A stretch of 64,000 nucleotides of DNA from Sodalis endosymbiont of Henestaris halophilus (lineage in GTDB: Bacteria > Pseudomonadota > Gammaproteobacteria > Enterobacterales > Enterobacteriaceae): the NCBI RefSeq assembly GCF_900161835.1, contig NZ_LT897836.1, positions 1 through 64,000 of the forward strand, written 5' to 3'. The notes beneath the pieces are model-generated. The model was not told the origin of the DNA. It saw only the letters and a list, made by a program, of their open reading frames with translations, and searched no databases. A program made the translations under genes and the position numbers. Shown piece after piece: positions 27,091 to 37,752 of this stretch. Each line of letters begins with the position of its first letter. The stretch's first letter is position 1.

Positions 27091-27885
27091 ATGAAACAGT
27101 ATTTAGATTTAATGCACATGGTGCGGACTCAAGGAACACCTAAAGTGGATCGTACAGGTACTGGCACTCTGTCGGTATTCGGACATCAAATGCGCTTCGA
27201 TTTGAGCCTGGGTTTTCCTTTAGTAACTACTAAACAATGCCATTTTCGGTCAATTATATATGAGTTGCTATGGTTTCTTAACGGCGACACTAACATTGCC
27301 TATTTGCAGCAAAACAACGTTTCCATATGGAACCAGTGGGCAGATGAAAACGGAAATTTAGGGCCGATGTACGGCCGACAATGGCGCGCGTGGGGAACCA
27401 GAGATGGACGGGAGGTAGATCAGTTGGCCAAAGTTGTACGCCAGATTAGCCAAGATCCAGATTCTCGCCGCATTATCGTTTCTGCTTGGAACGTCGGAGA
27501 ACTAGACAAAATGGCTCTAGCGCCATGCCATGCGCTATTTCAGTTATATGTAGCCAACGGTGCTTTATCATGTCAACTTTATCAACGTTCATGCGATATT
27601 TTCCTAGGTCTACCGTTTAATATAGCTAGCTACTCTCTGCTGATACACATGATAGCGCAACAGTGCGATTTAAAAGTCGGTGATTTCGTCTGGACCGGAG
27701 GAGATATTCATCTCTATAATAACCATGTACAACAGGCTGACCTGCAGTTGACCCGTGTTCCGCGAGAACTACCGCAATTGTTTATAAAGAATAGGCCAAC
27801 ATCGCTATTTAATTACCGTTTTCAGGATTTTGAACTAATAGGCTACGATCCACATCCGTCAATCACAGCACCTGTTGCGGTATAG
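27091..27885 (+). CDS. thyA: thymidylate synthase
   Basis: ThyA converts dUMP to dTMP with methylene-tetrahydrofolate. Its length, 264 aa, is identical to E. coli. The nucleophile Cys146 lies in APCHALFQ; dUMP-binding motifs [40 protein letters not shown] and [15 protein letters not shown] are intact, and the C-terminus API-like closing loop reads APVAV. It is co-transcribed with lgt (six-base gap). A strong hairpin follows at 27954-27973. The pilin-like genes (ppdA, ppdB, ygdB, ppdC) that lie between thyA and recC in E. coli are gone. Confidence 0.97.
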   Translation: MKQYLDLMHMVRTQGTPKVDRTGTGTLSVFGHQMRFDLSLGFPLVTTKQCHFRSIIYELLWFLNGDTNIAYLQQNNVSIWNQWADENGNLGPMYGRQWRAWGTRDGREVDQLAKVVRQISQDPDSRRIIVSAWNVGELDKMALAPCHALFQLYVANGALSCQLYQRSCDIFLGLPFNIASYSLLIHMIAQQCDLKVGDFVWTGGDIHLYNNHVQQADLQLTRVPRELPQLFIKNRPTSLFNYRFQDFELIGYDPHPSITAPVAV

Positions 27886-28409
27886 AATGCACATCAGCAG
27901 GAAATAAATAATAGCTTCGCATAAATATGATTCTATGGATTAATGTTGTCTATGCCACGATACAGATCGTGGCGCTGTTAAATTCATAAGTTAGGAGCAG
28001 ATGAAGGATTGCACAGCAAGCTTGGTGTATGATCTCATACTCATAACTCTGGAGAATACCATGATGACTACAAATGCAAGTTTGATAATTCCAACGAGAC
28101 AATGCAACTTCGTAACCACGACTAGAAGTTGTACGATGCCAATCGTAACGGAATATCGTTAGATCTATAGTAAGTCACAGGTCTGACGGATTTACTTTGA
28201 TTAAACGACCTGCCCACAGATTGCGAACTAGCTACCGCTATGACAATTTGACTACCAATGATCTCATCAACTTGAGCGAATCATTATGCCAAGATCTGGT
28301 AAAAAATACTTACGTGATGGCTTGAATTTCTAAAGATTGCATTATAGTTAGCACATCATTGTAATGATCCCCATCTCAGACAGAATAAAGACCGCAGAGT
28401 ACGGAGTGT
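27886..28409. other. thyA-recC intergenic region
   Basis: About 520 bases against roughly 1.8 kb of pilin-like genes in E. coli, so this locus has shrunk. No peptide of those genes is recognisable. It contains the thyA-proximal hairpin and small palindromes at 28013-28026 (GTATGA/TCATAC) and 28353-28366 (ATCATT/AATGAT). Confidence 0.5.
27954..27973 (+). terminator. hairpin downstream of thyA
   Basis: GCCACGAT, loop ACAG, ATCGTGGC: a perfect GC-rich 8-bp stem 68 bases after the thyA stop. There is no T-run, so it may act as a 3' stabilising or Rho-associated structure instead of an intrinsic terminator. Confidence 0.5.
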
Positions 28410-31400
28410 ATGTTTACTGTTTATCATTCTAATAAAATGGATACCCTTCAGACCATTGCTAATCAATTAATCGCGAGTAACCCGATACGAGATCCCTTCC
28501 AGTCAGAAATAATTCTGGTGCAAAACACTGGTATGGCACAGTGGATGCAAATGAAATTTGCAGCACACTTCGGCATTGCGGCTAATATTAAATTTCTGCA
28601 GCCGACCAGCTTTATTTGGCAAATGTTTACTCGCATGATTCCCTATATTCCTAACGAAAGCTCATTTACAAAACAGGCTATGACCTGGAGGCTGATGAAG
28701 CTACTGCCGCGCCTGTGTCTACAACAAGATTTTACGACGATAAGCGAATATCTACGGGATGATGATAAGCGTAAAAGTTTCCAATTCGCGACCCAGGTAG
28801 CGGAGCTGTTTGACAAGTATATGTTATACCGCCCTGATTGGCTAGAAAGCTGGCAGCGGGGCGAATTGATTGTCGGTATTGGCGAAGACCAGCTCTGGCA
28901 AGCCGAGTTGTGGCAGGCGTTAATGGTAGCAACGGAACAAGCAAGAAAGCCGATGTGGCATCACGCTAATTTTCAACAGTGTTTTATCAAAACCTTGACA
29001 GAAAGTCAGCATAAACCATCTGGATTGCCCGATAGACTATTTATTTGCGGCATCTCTGCGCTTACGCTTACCTTCCTGCAGACGCTTCAGGCTTTAAGTC
29101 ATCATATCGACATCTATCTGCTGCTCATAAATCCTTGCCGCTATTATTGGGGCAATATCCGTGACCGCGATTTTCTTGCGCGGCTGTTAAGCCGCCACCG
29201 ACGGCACTATCAGCAAGAAACAGAGTTATCGTTATTCTGTTGTCCGAAACAGGCCAAAGCGCTGTTAAACGAGTTCGGAGAACAACAAGTAGGCAATCCT
29301 CTGCTAAGCTCCTGGGGCAAGCAGGGTAGTGATAATCTTTACCTACTAGCGCAACTAGATGATATTACTGAAGTAGATGCTTTTGTAGAGCCAACTGGCG
29401 ATAAACTTTTGAGCCTGATTCAGCGTGATATTCTAGCACTTGAGAATCACGCAGTAATTGGAAAAAATAGTAAGATGATCAAACATAGTGGTGACAAGCG
29501 AGCTCTACAATTAAATGATCGCTCTTTAAGCCTGCATATCTGCCATAGTGAGCAGCGGGAAGTAGAAGTATTACACGACAGCCTGCTAGCAATGATGGCA
29601 GAAGACCAGACGTTGAGCCCGCGCGATATAATGGTCATGGTAGCAAATATTGAACATTATACGCCGGCTATACAGGCAGTGTTTGGCGATAACGGAAATG
29701 AACGGTATCTGCCTTTTATAATTTTTGATAGACGAACTCAGCATCTCCATCCTGTTTTGCTAGCGTTTCTTAGCTTGCTAGAATTACCACGCAGCCGTTT
29801 TACTGCCGAGCAGGTATTGCTATTGCTTGAGGTGCCGGCACTGGCAAACCGCTTTGCCATTGATGAGGAAAAACTGCAACTACTGCGCAAATGGGTTACT
29901 GAGTCAGGAATTCGATGGGGGCTAGATGACGATACACTGCGCGAACTAATGCTGCCGGCCACCGGCAAGAACACCTGGCAATTTGGCTTAAATCGCATGC
30001 TACTAGGCTATGCCATGGATAACGAAAGCGACGAATGGCAAGGTATTCTGCCTTATTGTGAATCCAGCGGTTTGATAGCTGGCCTAGTCGGCCAACTGGC
30101 TGAGCTGTTGATCCAACTACGCAAATGGCGCGACAGACTGGCCCAGTCTCACTCCCCAGAAACTTGGCTTGGCTACGCCCACGAAATGATAGAAGACTTC
30201 TTCGCGCCCGATGCGAAAGCAGAAGCAGCGTTAACGCTGCTGGAAAATCAATGGCGGCAAATTTTGGAATGTGCTTTGCAAGAAAGGTATGATCAACCCG
30301 TGCTGGTGACGATGCTACAGGACGCGTTGACCGCGCGGCTGGAGCAAACTTTGGATGTCAACCAAAGATTTCTTGCGGTCAGCATCAACTTTTGTACATT
30401 TATGCCAATGCGCTCTATTCCATTCCGAGTGGTTTGCCTTTTGGGCATGAATGATGGGGTTTATCCGCGCACGCAGCCAAAAGTAGGGTTTGACTTAATG
30501 ACACAGCAATCTCGTTGTGGCGATCGATGCCAACGTGATGATGATCGTTATATGTTTCTAGAAGCGCTATTGTCTGCACAGGAAAAGTTCTATATTAGTT
30601 TTATAGGACGTGCTATTCAGGACAATACGACACATTATCCGTCAATGCTTGTGAACGAGCTAAGCGATTATATTGCACAAAGCTTTTATCTGCCCGGCGA
30701 CGAACACGCCAATACCGAAAGTAGCAATAACCGAGTGCGCAAGCATCTATGGCAGTGGCATAGCCGCATGCCTTTCGAACCAGATAACTTTATGCCAGGC
30801 AGCGAAACTCAAAGCTTCGCTAGCGAGTGGTTACCGGCAGCCAGCGGAGAGGGCAATCCACAACCGGATTTTATAGTGCCATTGACGGCGGAGTCCTACC
30901 ACGTATTGACGCTAGATAAGCTGCTGTCTTTTTATCGTCATCCGGTTCGTGCCTGGTTTGTACAGCGCCTAAAAGTTTCCTTACACTATAGGCCTCCTGA
31001 AATATCGAGATACGAACCTTTTGTTATCGATAGTTTAAACCGCTATCAGCTAAATAACAAACTAGTAAATACCATTATTAACGGAGAAAGCACTCAGCGA
31101 TTGTTCTGCCAAGTTCTAGCGGCTGGTTTGTTGCCTTATGGCGTATTTGGCGAACTTTATTGGGCCAAGCAGTACAAGGAGATGCAGGAGCTATCTGAGA
31201 AAGTTATAATACGGCAATTGCCGAAAACTCACAGTCTTGAAATTGATTTAATGCTAGGTAATATAAAACTTTCCGGTTGTTTACTAAAAGTCCAAAATAA
31301 TGGATTACTCCGCTGGCGTCCCGGTAATCTATCGGCACAAGACGGACTACTACTGTGGTTAGAGCACCTCGCATACTGCGCTATGGGTGCCGAAGGAGAG

Positions 31401-31814
31401 AGCTGGATGATCGGTACGCACGGAGAATGGCATTTCGCGCCCCTGCCCGTTTATAGGGCAAAAGAGTTTTTACTCTCTCTGGTTTCCGGCTACTGTCGAG
31501 GTATGGTATCGCCGTTGCTGCTGCTACCAAGATCGGGAAGTGCATGGATAAGTTACTGTTACGACCCAGTAACGAAGAGCATTAACTACGAGGAGGGAAA
31601 ACAACAAAAAGCTAATGAGAAACTTATCCAAGCTTGGCAGGGAAATCAGCATATTTCAGGCGAAGGCGAGGATCCTTATCTGCAACGGTTGATTCGTCAA
31701 TTAAATAAACAACATATTAAGGCGATTACGTCAGCTGCTGAACAGTATTTACTTACACCTTTTATGTTTAATTTGGCACAGATTGGGGTAGCAAAACGCG
31801 AAAAAAAAGCCTAA
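28410..31814 (+). CDS. recC: exodeoxyribonuclease V subunit RecC
   Basis: RecC is the scaffold subunit of RecBCD; it splits the DNA strands and recognises Chi. It aligns along its whole length with E. coli RecC: MFTVYHSNKMDTL at the start, VQNTGMAQWMQ, FICGISALT, NPCRYYWG, VEVLHDSLLAMM, PATGKNTWQFGLNRMLLGYAM, FMPMRSIPFRVVCLLGMNDG, RCQRDDDRYMFLEALLSA and RGEGEDPYLQR-like ISGEGEDPYLQR near the end. At 1,134 aa it is slightly longer than E. coli (1,122). No frameshift is seen. ATG 28410 follows GGAG by only three bases. The neighbour ptrA, normally between recC and recB, has been lost. Confidence 0.97.
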   Translation: MFTVYHSNKMDTLQTIANQLIASNPIRDPFQSEIILVQNTGMAQWMQMKFAAHFGIAANIKFLQPTSFIWQMFTRMIPYIPNESSFTKQAMTWRLMKLLPRLCLQQDFTTISEYLRDDDKRKSFQFATQVAELFDKYMLYRPDWLESWQRGELIVGIGEDQLWQAELWQALMVATEQARKPMWHHANFQQCFIKTLTESQHKPSGLPDRLFICGISALTLTFLQTLQALSHHIDIYLLLINPCRYYWGNIRDRDFLARLLSRHRRHYQQETELSLFCCPKQAKALLNEFGEQQVGNPLLSSWGKQGSDNLYLLAQLDDITEVDAFVEPTGDKLLSLIQRDILALENHAVIGKNSKMIKHSGDKRALQLNDRSLSLHICHSEQREVEVLHDSLLAMMAEDQTLSPRDIMVMVANIEHYTPAIQAVFGDNGNERYLPFIIFDRRTQHLHPVLLAFLSLLELPRSRFTAEQVLLLLEVPALANRFAIDEEKLQLLRKWVTESGIRWGLDDDTLRELMLPATGKNTWQFGLNRMLLGYAMDNESDEWQGILPYCESSGLIAGLVGQLAELLIQLRKWRDRLAQSHSPETWLGYAHEMIEDFFAPDAKAEAALTLLENQWRQILECALQERYDQPVLVTMLQDALTARLEQTLDVNQRFLAVSINFCTFMPMRSIPFRVVCLLGMNDGVYPRTQPKVGFDLMTQQSRCGDRCQRDDDRYMFLEALLSAQEKFYISFIGRAIQDNTTHYPSMLVNELSDYIAQSFYLPGDEHANTESSNNRVRKHLWQWHSRMPFEPDNFMPGSETQSFASEWLPAASGEGNPQPDFIVPLTAESYHVLTLDKLLSFYRHPVRAWFVQRLKVSLHYRPPEISRYEPFVIDSLNRYQLNNKLVNTIINGESTQRLFCQVLAAGLLPYGVFGELYWAKQYKEMQELSEKVIIRQLPKTHSLEIDLMLGNIKLSGCLLKVQNNGLLRWRPGNLSAQDGLLLWLEHLAYCAMGAEGESWMIGTHGEWHFAPLPVYRAKEFLLSLVSGYCRGMVSPLLLLPRSGSAWISYCYDPVTKSINYEEGKQQKANEKLIQAWQGNQHISGEGEDPYLQRLIRQLNKQHIKAITSAAEQYLLTPFMFNLAQIGVAKREKKA

Positions 31815-34211
31815 GGCCAATTTCTTAGATAAAATATTAACACTAGTTAAACGCGTGATTGAATTTTGCATTGATTTTGCATACCGCAGTTTCATAATAA
31901 AAGCAAAAGCGAGTAGAAACAAATGACATACCTTATTACAATAATACACCCTGCTAAAAGACTAGCGGCAAAAAGATAACGGCATGACATGTTATTAGGG
32001 GGTACAGATAAAGACAGAGGTTAATTTGCTTGCGGCTGTGTTCAAATACCGATGATTGATGGGAAGTTAATAACACTCTGCACAATTACTCTGGCTAATC
32101 TACCATATAATCTCTATGATCTAAATGAAATAGTAGCACATCATACGTTAGTTCTATAGCTAAAAGAAAGGCGAACAAAAGCAGCGGCACCTGCGCATTG
32201 ATATAGATCCGGTTTTGAATCCTTGAATTCTTTATTCCCGGAGGCGTGAATGTCTAGCAACAATTTGAGCTGTAACTCAACGATAATTTGCACATTGCGC
32301 TACAACACTCATACAAGTATTATCATTTAGCTAATTTGACAGTAACGGTTATTTATAATAATGAATCTTATCTAAGGATATAACGCATATATGACATCTA
32401 TATTGAATCGCATTTTCAACCACAGAACTTCGCAGCGCCGTTCATTTCCGTGCTAGTAATCACTGCCATGTGAGTTGCAACGGTTACGTATTACCAAATA
32501 ATTTAAACAAGCAATACAATAAAATTCAAATATTATATAAGTATTGCAAATGTTATGCATCATATACACCCGTATCTGTTTTAATAATTAATTGGCATAG
32601 TAAGCTTTTTTATTATAGCCTTATCTTTTTAACAAAAATTATAAGCATGGACGGAGAAAATGGTTATCTTGTATATTTGTCGTTCTATTGATGTTACAGC
32701 ATCAAGGTATTAAAAACAACTATCTTGACTCAATAACTTATATGTCAGACCAAAATTTCTGCTTCCCAGCGATTACCATGAATTATATCAAATAACTAAT
32801 AGATTTCATGCTGTAGTTGACAGTGTAACATCTGCTGCATATCTCTTATCTGGTTGACAACTGCCATAAGGTATGCTTCTCTGCGCCAATTATCATGCAG
32901 CCGCGTAACCGCATCTGACTTATCAGACTAGACACGCTACACGATAAGATTATCTATTGTATCGTTTTGTGCTTTATATAGTCAGTAAACTACATATGGA
33001 GTTGATCACCATGCTTACGATACCTACTATCGCAATTAATATTCATATTGCTAAGATTACAACTTGCATCTCCATATTACGCATTGTTCTAAACACTCTG
33101 CGACTTTAATAGACGATCTATAGAGATGACAATGCAATATATTATTAGCATGATAAATTTTATGTTCATTAACTAACTGCAGGCGGTGAACACATTAAAT
33201 TTTTAATATTACGGCCTGTATATAGCACATATAATCAAGTTTTATATTCGTTATGCTTTATATATGCATCAAATAATTATTTTTCTACTCTCTTCACACT
33301 GGCGAAACTAAGCAATTAAACCTATGAGGGGCGGTGTTGGTTTTTTCCTACATCTACAAACCTATACATTTCAGAGGTCGCAATTTACCATCCACAAATT
33401 AGACTCAAAAGCTGTACCGTGAGCTACAAAAAAACCTGTGAATTGCACACAGTTATTATAAGAATAAACTTAACAAAAGCTCGCTCTGATGAAATTACCG
33501 TTGAAACATTACTATGAGCAACTATTAAAAAGCTGATCTACAGCACCGAGTACACCTTAATAACTGCAAGATCTATATTTTGCTAAATTGTAATCGGATA
33601 AAAGACGTAATAAATAATGACTTATAGTTATATGTTTCTGCAGATCTAGACTCTTACATCATATAGTTACATGAAATTTAATACTCAGGAAGCAATATAG
33701 ATTATTGCTGTATTTATACTGTTAATATCCGGCGGTCATCGAAATAAAATCGGGGTTTGTGTTGTACAACAATCGTAATTAATCTATATATCTTTACATC
33801 GCTATATCGATTGTTTTAATCAGGTAGTCCGGCATATGCACACTATAAACACAACTAATTGAGAGCAATATAAGCAATATTTGCTAGCATTGCTGTAGCA
33901 CAAGCTTTCTAGCCCTTAGAAGAAAAAGAGAATTTCTCTACCGGCCATTTACATCATAATAATGTGCGTTTTTATTAACGCTACCGTCTGATTGCTCATT
34001 TGAAAACATTGACCCTAACCTTGCTAAGCAACTATTATTAGCACGATATATCAATCAGTAAGTATATTAATTTAATTATCGCAATTTTTTGGCAGCAATG
34101 CAACTGTAACAATTATTTTGATTACCTTCTAACGGATAGAATCTGTTTTTTTATGAATCAACTCTGTGAAACATATGTTACCGATACAATAAAAGGAAAT
34201 TGATTGCATTA
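31815..34211. other. eroded ptrA locus between recC and recB
   Basis: About 2.4 kb without a gene where E. coli has ptrA (protease III, about 2.9 kb). The zinc-protease motif HxxEH with its neighbours was not recognised in any plus-strand frame, so decay is advanced. The 66-73 aa frames here look like chance. Small inverted repeats occur at 33869-33890 and near 33928. The last 20 bases contain AAGGA, the probable recB ribosome binding site. Confidence 0.55.
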
Positions 34212-37200
34212 ATGACTACCGAACAACTTAACCTTCTTACATTACCGCTGCATGGTAGTCGTCTTATCGAAGCGGCAGCAGGAACGGGAAAAACCTATAC
34301 TTTGGCAATGCTTTATCTACGACTTATGCTTGGGTTAGGTGGCGAGTCCGCGTATTCACGACCATTGAATGTACAAGAAATATTGGTGGTAACCTTTACG
34401 AAGGCAACCGCTAAGGAACTGCGCGGCCGTATCCGTAACAATATACGTCAACTGAGGATGGCCTGCCTGGAAGGCAATAGCGCGGATCCACTGATGGCGG
34501 CACTAATCGCGCAACTTAGAGATTTACGATGGGCCGCATCGCATCTTCTAGCAGCCGAGCGGCAGATAGATGAAGCGGCGATTTATACTATCCATGGTTT
34601 CTGCCAGCACATACTTAATTACAACACTGTTGAGTCAGGAATGCTATTTAATCAAACATTGCTAGAAAATGAATCATCCTTGAACCAGCAATTTATCGCT
34701 GATTTTTGGCGCCGCCATTGCTATCCGTTGCCAATAGACGTTGCACGAATCGTACTACAGTACTGGGAAGGACCTGAAAAATTGTTGGAGGAATTGCTAC
34801 CTTATCTCCAGGGTGAACCACCGATGATACTTAATCCACCAGATATAACCGAGTCTATCTTGGCTCGTCATGAGCGCATAATAGCTAGCATTAATGACCT
34901 TAAGAGACAATGGCGCGCGGCATCATCAACGCTAAAAACGATACTCTACGAGTATAAACTAGACCGGCGCGTTTATAGCAATAAAAATATACTAACCTGG
35001 CTTGCAAAAACCGATCGCTGGGCGAATGAAAACACCATAAATTATCAAGTACCAGATGAATTAATGCGGTTCACAAGCTCAGTGTTAAAAGAAAAAACCA
35101 TAGGCAACGAACCACCACAACATGAACTATTTGTCAAGATAGAGGCCTTTTATCAACAGAGACTATCGCTGCGCGAACTTATTTTCAGTATGGCATTGGT
35201 GGAAATGCGTCAAGATCTAGAAAAGGAAAAAAAAAGCAAGGCGGAAATGGGATTCAACGATTTGCTAAGTAGCCTGGAAAAAGCGCTAGTCAATAGTGGT
35301 GAAAACCTGTCAGAATCGGTGCGTATACGCTATCCAGTAGTTATGATCGATGAGTTTCAGGATACCGACCCACAGCAATATCGCATTTTTCGCCGGATTT
35401 ACAGCGGTCAATCAGACTGCGGTCTAATATTGATAGGTGACCCTAAACAAGCCATTTACGCGTTTCGCAACGCGGATATTTTTACTTATCTGCTAGCCCG
35501 AAGTGAAGTTAATTGTCACTATACCCTTGATACCAACTGGCGTTCCACACCAGGAATGATCAATGCAGTAAATCACATATTTCAAAGCTTGCCAGAGCCA
35601 TTTATTTTTAGCGATATTCCTTTTGTACCGGCAATAGCCGCCGAGGGTAACGTCAATTTCCGACTAGTTGTTAATAATCAACCTCAATCAGCAATGCACA
35701 TATGGCTACAACCTGGTGCCGGCGTAGGAGTAAGAGAGTACCAAAAATGCATGGCTCGTCAGTGTGCTACTACCATTCGTGACTGGCTTTATGCAGCGCA
35801 GGAAGGAAAAGCGTGGCTAGAAAAGCACCAAGGGCGTCAAACACTGCAAGCGTCAGATATCACGGTACTGGTGCACAACCGCAAAGAAGCAGCTCTGGTA
35901 CGTGATGCACTGGCGACACTTATGATCCCATCCGTATATCTTTCTAACAAAGATAGCGTTTTTAAGACGATAGAGGCACGAGAACTACAATGGATTTTGC
36001 AAGCAGTGTTAATGCCGGAACAAGATATTACACTGCGACGCGCACTGGCTACCTCACTGCTAAGCTTTAATGCAGCCACAATAAATGCGCTAAATAACGA
36101 CGATCAACGATGGGAGCAATTGATCGAAGAGTTTACCTGTTATCGCCAGCGCTGGCAAAAAAATGGAATACAACCAATGTTGCGTCAAATAATGAAAAAT
36201 TATCGCATTGCGGAAAGCTTGTTGTCAAGCCAGGGGGGGCAACGTCGGCTTACAGATGTGCTACATTTAGAAGAATTGCTGCAAGAAGCCTCGACGCAAC
36301 TGGATAACGAATTTGCACTGATTCGTTGGCTAGAAATTCAAGTACAATCCCCTAATCCACAAATTAATAATCAACAAGTGCGGCTAGAAAGCGATCACCA
36401 CCTAGTACAAATCATTACGGTGCATAAATCCAAAGGTTTAGAATTTCCACTAGTGTTCCTGCCGTTCGCGGCCAATTTCCACACGCAAAAGCGACCACTA
36501 TTTCACGATCGTATTACGTACAGTGCCTGGCTAGATCTCAACGCGGCACCAGAGAGTTTACGGCTGGCAGAAGAGGAGAGGCTATCGGAAGATTTACGTC
36601 TGTTGTACGTAGCACTAACGCGATCTATCTACCATTGCAGTATCGGTATCGCACCACTATGCTGCAGCAACCGTAAAAAAAATGGTGCCAGCAATCTTCA
36701 TTTAAGTGCATTAGGTTACCTTATTCAGCAAGGGCTGGATAGTTATGCTTATGACCTGCGAGAGAAGCTAGCGGCGCTAGCTTCTCGTTCCAGCGGTGAT
36801 ATTGTACTGTACGAAGATTTGCTCGCTACCCCAGCAAAAACTATTATGCCAATACCTGCACGAACACCCACATTGAGCGTCCGAAAATGTCCTTCGCTAC
36901 CCCGAGATACATGGCGAATCACCAGTTATTCTGATCTGCAAAAACACGACAGCTCGGAGGTGATAGAGTTGCAGCTATGGTTAGACGGAGATGCAGCAAG
37001 GGATTGTAAGTCTAAGGAAATTCTACCGCTGACACAGCATAACTTTCCGAGAGGCACGTCAACCGGAAGGTTTTTGCATAGCCTGCTTGAAACTTTAAAT
37101 TTTAACAAGTCATTAGACCCACAGTCGCTCAACAAAAAATTAACACAACAAGGCATCGATACTGTTTGGCTACCAATAATAACGCAATGGATAGAAAACA

Positions 37201-37736
37201 TTCTTGCTATGCCGCTGGATAACAGATCGATTTCTCTAGCAAACATTGCGCCCGACAGCCGCCATACTGAACTATCTTTTTATCTGCTTATACACTCTTT
37301 AGTACAAGCGCGTGATATTGATATACTCTGCAAGCGCTATGATCCGCTTTCAGCACGTTGCCCATCGTTAGATTTTCCGCAGTTTACGGGAATATTGAAA
37401 GGATTTATTGATCTAGTTTTTCGCTGGCAGGGCCGGTATTACATTCTGGACTATAAATCTAACTGGCTAGGGGAAAATGATTCAGCCTATACCTTATCGG
37501 CGATGGAACAGGCCATAATTACCCATCGTTATGACTTGCAGTACCAACTTTATACTTTAGCGCTGCATCGTTTTTTGCGACACCGCATAATAGATTATAA
37601 TTACCAGCGCGATTTCGGCGAGGTATATTATGTGTTTCTACGCGGCATTAACTCGTCAATGCCAAGAAACGGTATTTTTCATTGTCGACCGGATATCGAC
37701 TTAATTGATGGACTTGATAAATTATTTACCGGCTAA
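34212..37736 (+). CDS. recB: exodeoxyribonuclease V subunit RecB
   Basis: RecB carries the slow 3'-5' helicase motor and the nuclease of RecBCD. Helicase motifs are intact: Walker A AAAGTGKTYTLA near residue 24, VVTFTKATAKELRGRI, IDEFQDTDPQQYRIFR, LIGDPKQAIYAFRNADIF, LDTNWRST, ITVHKSKGLEFPLVFLP and EDLRLLYVALTRS. The C-terminal nuclease domain keeps GILKGFIDLVF and YYILDYKSNWLG (metal-binding Asp residues and Lys) and the HRYDLQYQLYTLALHR segment. At 1,174 aa it matches E. coli (1,180). ATG 34212 is the chosen start; an in-frame TTG at 34200 is possible but stands only two bases after AAGGA. recD follows after 16 bases. Confidence 0.97.
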   Translation: MTTEQLNLLTLPLHGSRLIEAAAGTGKTYTLAMLYLRLMLGLGGESAYSRPLNVQEILVVTFTKATAKELRGRIRNNIRQLRMACLEGNSADPLMAALIAQLRDLRWAASHLLAAERQIDEAAIYTIHGFCQHILNYNTVESGMLFNQTLLENESSLNQQFIADFWRRHCYPLPIDVARIVLQYWEGPEKLLEELLPYLQGEPPMILNPPDITESILARHERIIASINDLKRQWRAASSTLKTILYEYKLDRRVYSNKNILTWLAKTDRWANENTINYQVPDELMRFTSSVLKEKTIGNEPPQHELFVKIEAFYQQRLSLRELIFSMALVEMRQDLEKEKKSKAEMGFNDLLSSLEKALVNSGENLSESVRIRYPVVMIDEFQDTDPQQYRIFRRIYSGQSDCGLILIGDPKQAIYAFRNADIFTYLLARSEVNCHYTLDTNWRSTPGMINAVNHIFQSLPEPFIFSDIPFVPAIAAEGNVNFRLVVNNQPQSAMHIWLQPGAGVGVREYQKCMARQCATTIRDWLYAAQEGKAWLEKHQGRQTLQASDITVLVHNRKEAALVRDALATLMIPSVYLSNKDSVFKTIEARELQWILQAVLMPEQDITLRRALATSLLSFNAATINALNNDDQRWEQLIEEFTCYRQRWQKNGIQPMLRQIMKNYRIAESLLSSQGGQRRLTDVLHLEELLQEASTQLDNEFALIRWLEIQVQSPNPQINNQQVRLESDHHLVQIITVHKSKGLEFPLVFLPFAANFHTQKRPLFHDRITYSAWLDLNAAPESLRLAEEERLSEDLRLLYVALTRSIYHCSIGIAPLCCSNRKKNGASNLHLSALGYLIQQGLDSYAYDLREKLAALASRSSGDIVLYEDLLATPAKTIMPIPARTPTLSVRKCPSLPRDTWRITSYSDLQKHDSSEVIELQLWLDGDAARDCKSKEILPLTQHNFPRGTSTGRFLHSLLETLNFNKSLDPQSLNKKLTQQGIDTVWLPIITQWIENILAMPLDNRSISLANIAPDSRHTELSFYLLIHSLVQARDIDILCKRYDPLSARCPSLDFPQFTGILKGFIDLVFRWQGRYYILDYKSNWLGENDSAYTLSAMEQAIITHRYDLQYQLYTLALHRFLRHRIIDYNYQRDFGEVYYVFLRGINSSMPRNGIFHCRPDIDLIDGLDKLFTG

Positions 37737-37752
37737 CGTAGGTAGCTCGTAT